Assembly: GCF_050948215.1 (NCBI RefSeq)
Contig: NC_135164.1
Location: 2,547,116-2,611,115 of the forward strand
Reading direction: 5' to 3'
Length of the DNA stretch: 64,000 bases
From: Halictus rubicundus
Taxonomy: Eukaryota > Arthropoda > Insecta > Hymenoptera > Halictidae
Of this stretch, positions 58,398 through 64,000 are shown piece by piece. The notes under the pieces were generated by a model. That model saw nothing but the letters and a program-made list of their open reading frames with translations. It had not been told where the DNA came from and searched no databases. The position numbers and the translations under genes are program-made. Within the stretch, counting starts at the first letter, position 1, and every line of letters begins with the position of its first letter.

Positions 58398-60054
58398 CAG
58401 TGAGTGTAAGAAGTATTCATACACCTCTTGTAGGCTTAAAAAACCATGTATTTCTCTATGTAATTGCACACATGTTTATAAAACGAAACATAATTGTAAT
58501 TGTTATATATTTTAACTACATACTGTCATATAAATATACTTGAAAAAGTTTAACGTTAACGAGAAAAATTAAAAAGTATGAGAAGTGTCTCTAAATTGGC
58601 GCGCAAAAAGTATTCGTACAGGTACTAGAATGCACTTGAAAGGCGTCCGATTGTTTATATTATGGTTTAGCGGGACCCGACAAATAATCAGACAGAGTCT
58701 TTGATGCACAGTCTTGTGGCAACCTTCTGCAAAACCAGTTAATTTTTGTAACATTCGGTAAAATGGGTCGTAAAGGTAAGGAAACAAGTGAGACTGAAAG
58801 AAAAATTATTATACAACTGCATAATCAATGCAAATCATTGCGAGAAATAGCAAAAACAATGAATAGGCCACATAGCACTATACAAGGAATTATAAATCGA
58901 TACGGTGAACGAAAAACCAATAAAAGTAAAGCGAAATCTGGTCGACCTCGAAAACTTAGTTCACGCGATGAACGTTTTATAGTGCATGAAATAAAAAAAA
59001 ATCCTAAAATTAGTGCCCCTAAGATCGCTGCTGAGCTTGCAAACAACGCTGGAGTAAGTGTATGTGCCAACACTATTCGTAATTGTTTACGAAATAATGA
59101 ATATCACGGCCGAGTTGCTCGCAAGAAGTATTTCGTAAATGCCGCAAATAGAAAGAAGAGACTTGATTTCGCGAAAGATAATATTAATAAGCCTATCGAG
59201 TTTTGGCGAAGAGTCATATTTACTGACGAAAGTAAATTTAATGTTTTTGGCTCTGATGGCAAGTGTACAGTCTGGAGGAAGAAAAATACAGAGCTACAAA
59301 AAGGAAATCTACGTCCCACAGAAAAACACGGCGGAGGTTCGGTCATGGTTTGGGGTTGTATGAGTGCTGCTGGAGTGGGGTCATTACACTTCATCGAGGG
59401 AATCATGGACCACAAAATATATCTAAACATATTAAAAAACCATATTGTAAGTAGTGCAGAAAAAATGGGTCTGAAAGACAACTTCATCTTCACTCAAGAC
59501 AATGACCCCAAACATACAGCACGCAACACAAGAGAGTAACACACCACAATATTTGAAAACACCTCCGCGATCACCGGATATTAATCCGATCGAAAATTTA
59601 TGGGATCTGCTTGATAAAAAAATCCGAACCCGGCATATTTCAAGTAAAGAACAATTAAAACTTGCTCTTCAAGAGGAATGGTGCAATATTACACACGAAA
59701 TCACATCCAATTTAATGGATTCAGTGCCAAGAAGACTGGACGCAATTATACAGTCGAAAGGCTATCCAACGAAATATTAATTTAATTTATTTTCGCAAAT
59801 TATAACACGTTTATTGCTAAATTTGTTACGTGTACGAATACTTTTTGTGTGCTAATTTTGAGAGACTTCAGACCGTTTTTAATATATCTCATTAACGTTA
59901 ACTTTTCGTTAGTTTATTCATGTCACATTTTGTAGTTGAAACATATAATAATCGTAATTGTGTTTTTGTTTTAGAAAAAAATGTACAATTACATAAAGAA
60001 ATATATGGTTTTCTAAAACTATAAGAGGTGTACGAATACTTTTTACACTCACTG
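58398..60054 (+). mobile_element. Tc1 element, third family member, inactive
   Basis: 1657 bp flanked by TA (58396-58397 and 60055-60056). Ends start CAGTGAGTGTAAGAAGTATT and, inverted, CAGTGAGTGTAAAAAGTATT. Inverted repeats are about 220 bp and end with a second CAAAAAGTATTCGTAC motif on each side, again the IR/DR layout. It belongs to a different Tc1 lineage from the 21594 and 30868 elements. Confidence 0.95.
58763..59780 (+). pseudogene. Tc1-type transposase (DD34E) with one frame break
   Basis: The ATG at 58763 opens 258 intact codons, then a stop at 59537-59539. The remainder continues in another frame to TAA at 59778-59780. The paired-like helix-turn-helix is at about 12-48 (SLREIAKTMNRPHSTIQGI), the GRPR linker at 60-63, the first catalytic D at 155 (FTDESKFN), HGGGSVMVWGC at 189-199 and the second D at 246 (TQDNDPKHT). 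The glutamate is kept in the second part (NPIENLWD). Compared with family spacing of 34 residues, about 11 nucleotides are missing between RNTRE and NTPQYL. All other parts look intact, so this is a recently broken gene. Confidence 0.92.
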
Positions 60055-60056
60055 TA

Positions 60057-63000
60057 TGTGCAAAATAGAATTGTTTGTACGTAGAAGGTACATACCGATG
60101 ATTTAAGTGCAATTTCCAACAATTGTTATATATTATATTACTTTTCAATGTACGGTGAATGTACTCGCTTCCTTTGCTGATATTTATGCGTGCCTCAACA
60201 GGCGTCGCATACGATTTTCATAATTCTATTAAGCCCCGAACGCCGCGTGTAAATTTCGTTTGTCCGGTGCAGGTCGTTCGGGATTTCGCGATAACGCGAA
60301 TCGTGAGCGATCGTGGCACCGCGAGATAACTGCGTTACACCGTCAACGCGTCACACGATCGAGCGTGAATTGTGTAAACGCGGATTCCTATGTAAATCTT
60401 GTGTTCGTGGGACCGCTGCGAAAGGGGCAGTCTTCGTTTTTTATATTTTCTTCGGAGTGCACTCGAATCGATCGTTCCAAGTCTGCTCGTGTGGACAGCG
60501 ATTGGCGTGCTTGAATTTTATAGTCCTCCGATCATTTTTTTATTTTTACACACACTATTTTCATCTCGACGCGAACGAGCGTCCACTTCGACAAGTGTTG
60601 CTGCTTTTTATTGTTATGTGCAGTAACGGTGCTGCATATTGACCGTAAATTTCGGAAATATTTGGTAGGCCCATTTTGTATATTAGCCTAATTTGAACCG
60701 GTTCTTAGATTGGACCATATTGTTCTTATTCCATACTCTTTGCTGATGCGACACACGGAGATTCGTTCCAGATAATGACGAAAGGCTGGAATTTCATCGA
60801 AGATGTAATTAGTTTTAGATTCCCGGCGTTGTTGCGTGCACAAAATTAATGGGGACACATTTTATGCTTGGTCCGAAAATATCACGGCCCATTGAACGAT
60901 ATTGAGAGAAAGAGGCGCTCGATCATTATGGCCGCGGATCGTTAGAAAACAATCTAGCGGCGTCCATGGCTCGCAAATCATTAATCATTCCTTATCGTCG
61001 TGGAATTATTCGATCGATTAAATTTATTCTATCTCACGCGTGCCGTTACAAGCGCAAATTTTCTACCCGCGTTGATACCGAAAATAACTCCCCGATACGA
61101 ATGCCGTGCGAGTAATCAGGAATTCCGTTATCAACGGATTTAAATTTAAAATTGAAAAACCCGAGCTTAACTGTTTCCGGAAAATGTAAATTATGTTTAT
61201 CAAATCCCATGAGTGATACCTTTTAAAAATTCATCGGACGTTAAACGTTCCTGTTGCGCACGGAAATGAGATTCGGTAACCGGTAAACACAATATTTTGG
61301 GTAAATACAGTTGAGCTGCAAATGTGGATATACTCATTAACACCACAATTTGTTTCGATTATAGCTTGCATAATGAATTTTATGCGAAAATACGCCCTCA
61401 CAAATTTTTCTTCTCGTGCTCGCGCTGCCGGCAATAAAGAACTTGAATTTACAACCGTTCTCGAATAAGAGAATTAATCAAATAAAATGAATGCGAAATA
61501 TCTTCAAAATCTTTGAGAATACAGCTTTTGTGTACAAACTATTAACCTTTTGCACTCGAAGCTATTTTAACTTCAGAACGAAATATTTCTTCAGATCTAG
61601 AATATTTCTCTTCTGTATATTTCTTTTCATGTTATACGTACGAAAATGGTGCAATTTACTCGTACAATACCGAAGTGTTCAGCAATTTATTAAATACAAA
61701 CAAGTTTAACAATGTAAAAAATATTTTGAATAATGATGCAGTGATTTTTAGTAGCGCGTTACAGTCGCCATTCGAGTGCTAAGGGTTAATATTTGATAGC
61801 GTGTATCGGAAACAATTCGTTTCGCCGTACTCAGAAAAAGTTGGCTTAGGTAGTATAATTTGTTGGAAATGGAGGTACAGATGGTGTTCCACCTGGTTTT
61901 CTCCGAAACAATATGAAAGAACAAAAGACAGTGTGCAGACCGCACGGCCGAAGTGAAAACATCTATGATTGTTATGGATTGTTATTACGGATGATATCCA
62001 CTGCCCGGCAAAAAGTGTGTGCGCCTAAAGAAATTCAAAAAACAACCAGGAACCTACCCCATTTGTACAACAAATGTTTTGTTTCAACTTTTTTACTCTT
62101 CTGGCAACAAGTGCTTCTCCACATTCTACCATCCCAGCTTAGAGTTTCGACGTTTCTACTTTTCCATTGAATTTACGCCGCACCATTTTGATAGGATTAC
62201 ACATAGACACTTAACCCATATGTTGAACGCTGTATATTTAAAAAGCACTCTCGCAGCCTTTCAAAAACAATACGTCGAAAAAGCATATTATCGAACACAC
62301 TCGGCCGATATCGCGTACGAAAAATGCACGACGCAGGATTCTTTTTTCAAAATTGCGTTCGGCGAACTTGTTTGATTCGCACCCTGTTAACAATGGGGGG
62401 GGGGGGAGACGATTAAATAAAAATTCATAATCCTCCGACGGTTTCGTTCGGCGACCGCGAGAGGGAAGAGGAAGAAGTCGCGAATAAAATTTTACAACCC
62501 TAAAGGGGATGGGAATATTATCGCACTTATCATGCCATACAAGCCCGGGACGTAAAGCGATGGTCGTGAAAAGAAAAAAAAAGAAAAGAACCGAGCCTCC
62601 GGATATGAAATACCTAGAAAAAGATTCTCGCGTCGCGAGTCGACGATTTTTTTATTCTCCTCGTAAATTGGGGGTGAAAGGAACGGGGGGTTAGGGCGCG
62701 TCGTTTCTTAGGGAGGCGCGACAGAAGCCCGCTTCCTCATAAAAAAACGATAGGATTTTGCAAAATAAAGGAGCCCCGCTCCCGATCGAAAATCAATATC
62801 GAGGTCGGGGTGGGGGTGTGCGCGATGGAGGGGGCAGGTTTTTGCGGGCGTAAACGTGTTTACAGCCCCGAGAGTCGATCGTTTCTTATTTCACTGGTTC
62901 GCACGAACCCCACCCTTCGCCGCCGTCGCCTTTGACCCTCCGCTGCGCTTTAAACGGGCCCATAGAATTTTCCGGCAGATCTATCCGATCCCACATTTCC

Positions 63001-63343
63001 GCGAGAATAAAACTCGCTATTCCGGAAAACTCGGGGCGTCCCCGCTCCCATTTCTAACTGACAACGACGACAATGTGCCCGGGCAAACAATACTCCTAGC
63101 CGATATCGGTTTTTCGCTTCTCCGGGGATTAATATCTCCGTGAATGTGATACAATTCATGAAATACCGTGGCCTTTCCCAGGGCCAGGTCGCACACTCGT
63201 TCCGTCGGCTTGTTTGGACATTATTTAAATTAATTACTTCGGGAGTCGTGCGTGTTCAACCAACCGAAGAATCGCGTAGTTATTCGGGAATTTTTTGTGG
63301 GCCATTAACCGGCCTATTCTTGTTCCATCCCTAGTAGAACAAC
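60057..63343. other. Unannotated spacer
   Basis: No recognised gene. The 60240-60640 interval is CpG-rich and open in three frames without motif; it could be promoter or leader sequence of an unseen gene. A poly-G run is at about 62395-62406. Confidence 0.4.
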
Positions 63344-63754
63344 TTATAATAAATACGAACAATTGCGAATTGTGATACACAGTGTCACACACAGGGCGAG
63401 TCCAGGAATTGTGCCAGGCTGCCATTCTATTCCAATCGCAGATAGAGAAACCTCGCATAGAGCAAGTTTCTGTATTGTTTTTCGAGCTCTGTCGTCGAGC
63501 AGTTTGATTTTTTGCGAAAGTCCATCGATGTAATTGCAGAGTGCACCTTTTTCGAATAGAACGCTACCATTTTTTTTACTTCGTTTCATTCTGTCATATT
63601 GAGCAAAAAAAGTGTTACAACAGAAATGTAAAAAGTTAATCATTCCGGAGATATTTACAGTTTCACAGAATATCCACTGAAAAGTATTTGGACAGAATAT
63701 GAAAAGGTAATATTTCAAGAGGTATTTAAAATTTTGTAAAATCTTCGCTAACAT
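63344..63754 (-). CDS. Uncharacterised open frame
   Basis: 136 codons from the first ATG at 63754; the frame is open another 56 codons upstream to 63922 without ATG. This is long for AT-rich sequence. Visible features are a hydrophobic, aromatic-rich middle (KYLLKYYLFIFCPNTFQWIF), a basic DRMKRSKKNG patch, and a C-terminus with LDDRARKTIQKLALC. No known domain was recognised. It may be an exon or repeat-derived fragment, or chance. The window ends only 80 bp beyond the open frame. Confidence 0.2.
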   Translation of the reverse strand: MLAKILQNFKYLLKYYLFIFCPNTFQWIFCETVNISGMINFLHFCCNTFFAQYDRMKRSKKNGSVLFEKGALCNYIDGLSQKIKLLDDRARKTIQKLALCEVSLSAIGIEWQPGTIPGLALCVTLCITIRNCSYLL

Positions 63755-64000
63755 CGTGTCACGCTGCTCATGTTTATTGAGAGCGATATCGTGCGGTATG
63801 AATATTCTATAAAATTTAAAATATCTCCTACAAAATATTAACTTTTCGTCCCGAATAACACGAAGAATCGAATGATCTGAAAAAGAAATTTTAGCGTTCC
63901 ATGAAAAACAAAATTTTCTCAAAGATCTAGACCGGAACCTGAAGTTGCAGTCAGAGCGATCAAAGCCAGGATTCGCGATCCGGCTATATTAAATTGTTAT

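Overview
This window looks like a stretch of insect nuclear genome, most likely a hymenopteran (ant- or bee-like). The evidence is many CpG dinucleotides in an AT-rich background, complete absence of bacterial-style operons, and a dense load of mariner, Tc1, rosa-type (DD41D), TTAA-targeting and palindromic DNA transposons typical of insects. The taxon is an inference; no single-copy host gene was recognised that could fix it. No exon of a conserved host protein, tRNA, rRNA or CRISPR array could be supported, so the window is best read as intergenic DNA or a very long intron.

Layout. 1-86: end of a truncated element with a Transib/RSS-like terminus. 571-1110: about 188-bp tandem repeat. 3681-5080: 1400-bp non-autonomous element with the same kind of terminus. 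6644-6878 and 15348-15582: two inverted copies of a 235-bp TTAA element. 7281-8126: TTAA element containing a second, nested foldback. 10775-12061: complete mariner with perfect 27-bp ends and an intact 342-codon transposase. 19748-20433 and 28689-29405: two large palindromic foldback elements. 21594-23224 and 30868-32507: two closely related broken Tc1 elements in opposite orientation. 42139-42552: a transposase-like remnant. 42929-44234: solo LTR with TATAC target duplications and an internal minisatellite. 44463-46014: broken DD41D element. 49959-53824: a dead mariner split by a 2579-bp transposon (50151-52729) that carries an intact 603-codon gene. 54638-56395: DD41D element with about 360-bp inverted ends and a nearly complete transposase. 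58398-60054: third Tc1 element, broken by a small deletion. The rest is unannotated, apparently non-coding sequence.

How the parts relate. Every recognisable protein is a mobile-element transposase. Three layers of insertion can be read. The 2579-bp transposon lies inside a decayed mariner. A DD41D element and a palindromic element each lie at nearly the same TA-rich site in two copies of a dispersed repeat whose ends resemble CAGTGAATTCTCGATATATG. The most interesting object is the nested transposon: 8-bp target duplication, imperfect 19-bp GCCC-type ends, repeated subterminal TAAGTCC motifs, and an uninterrupted gene for a putative DDE-type transposase that I cannot assign confidently to a named superfamily.
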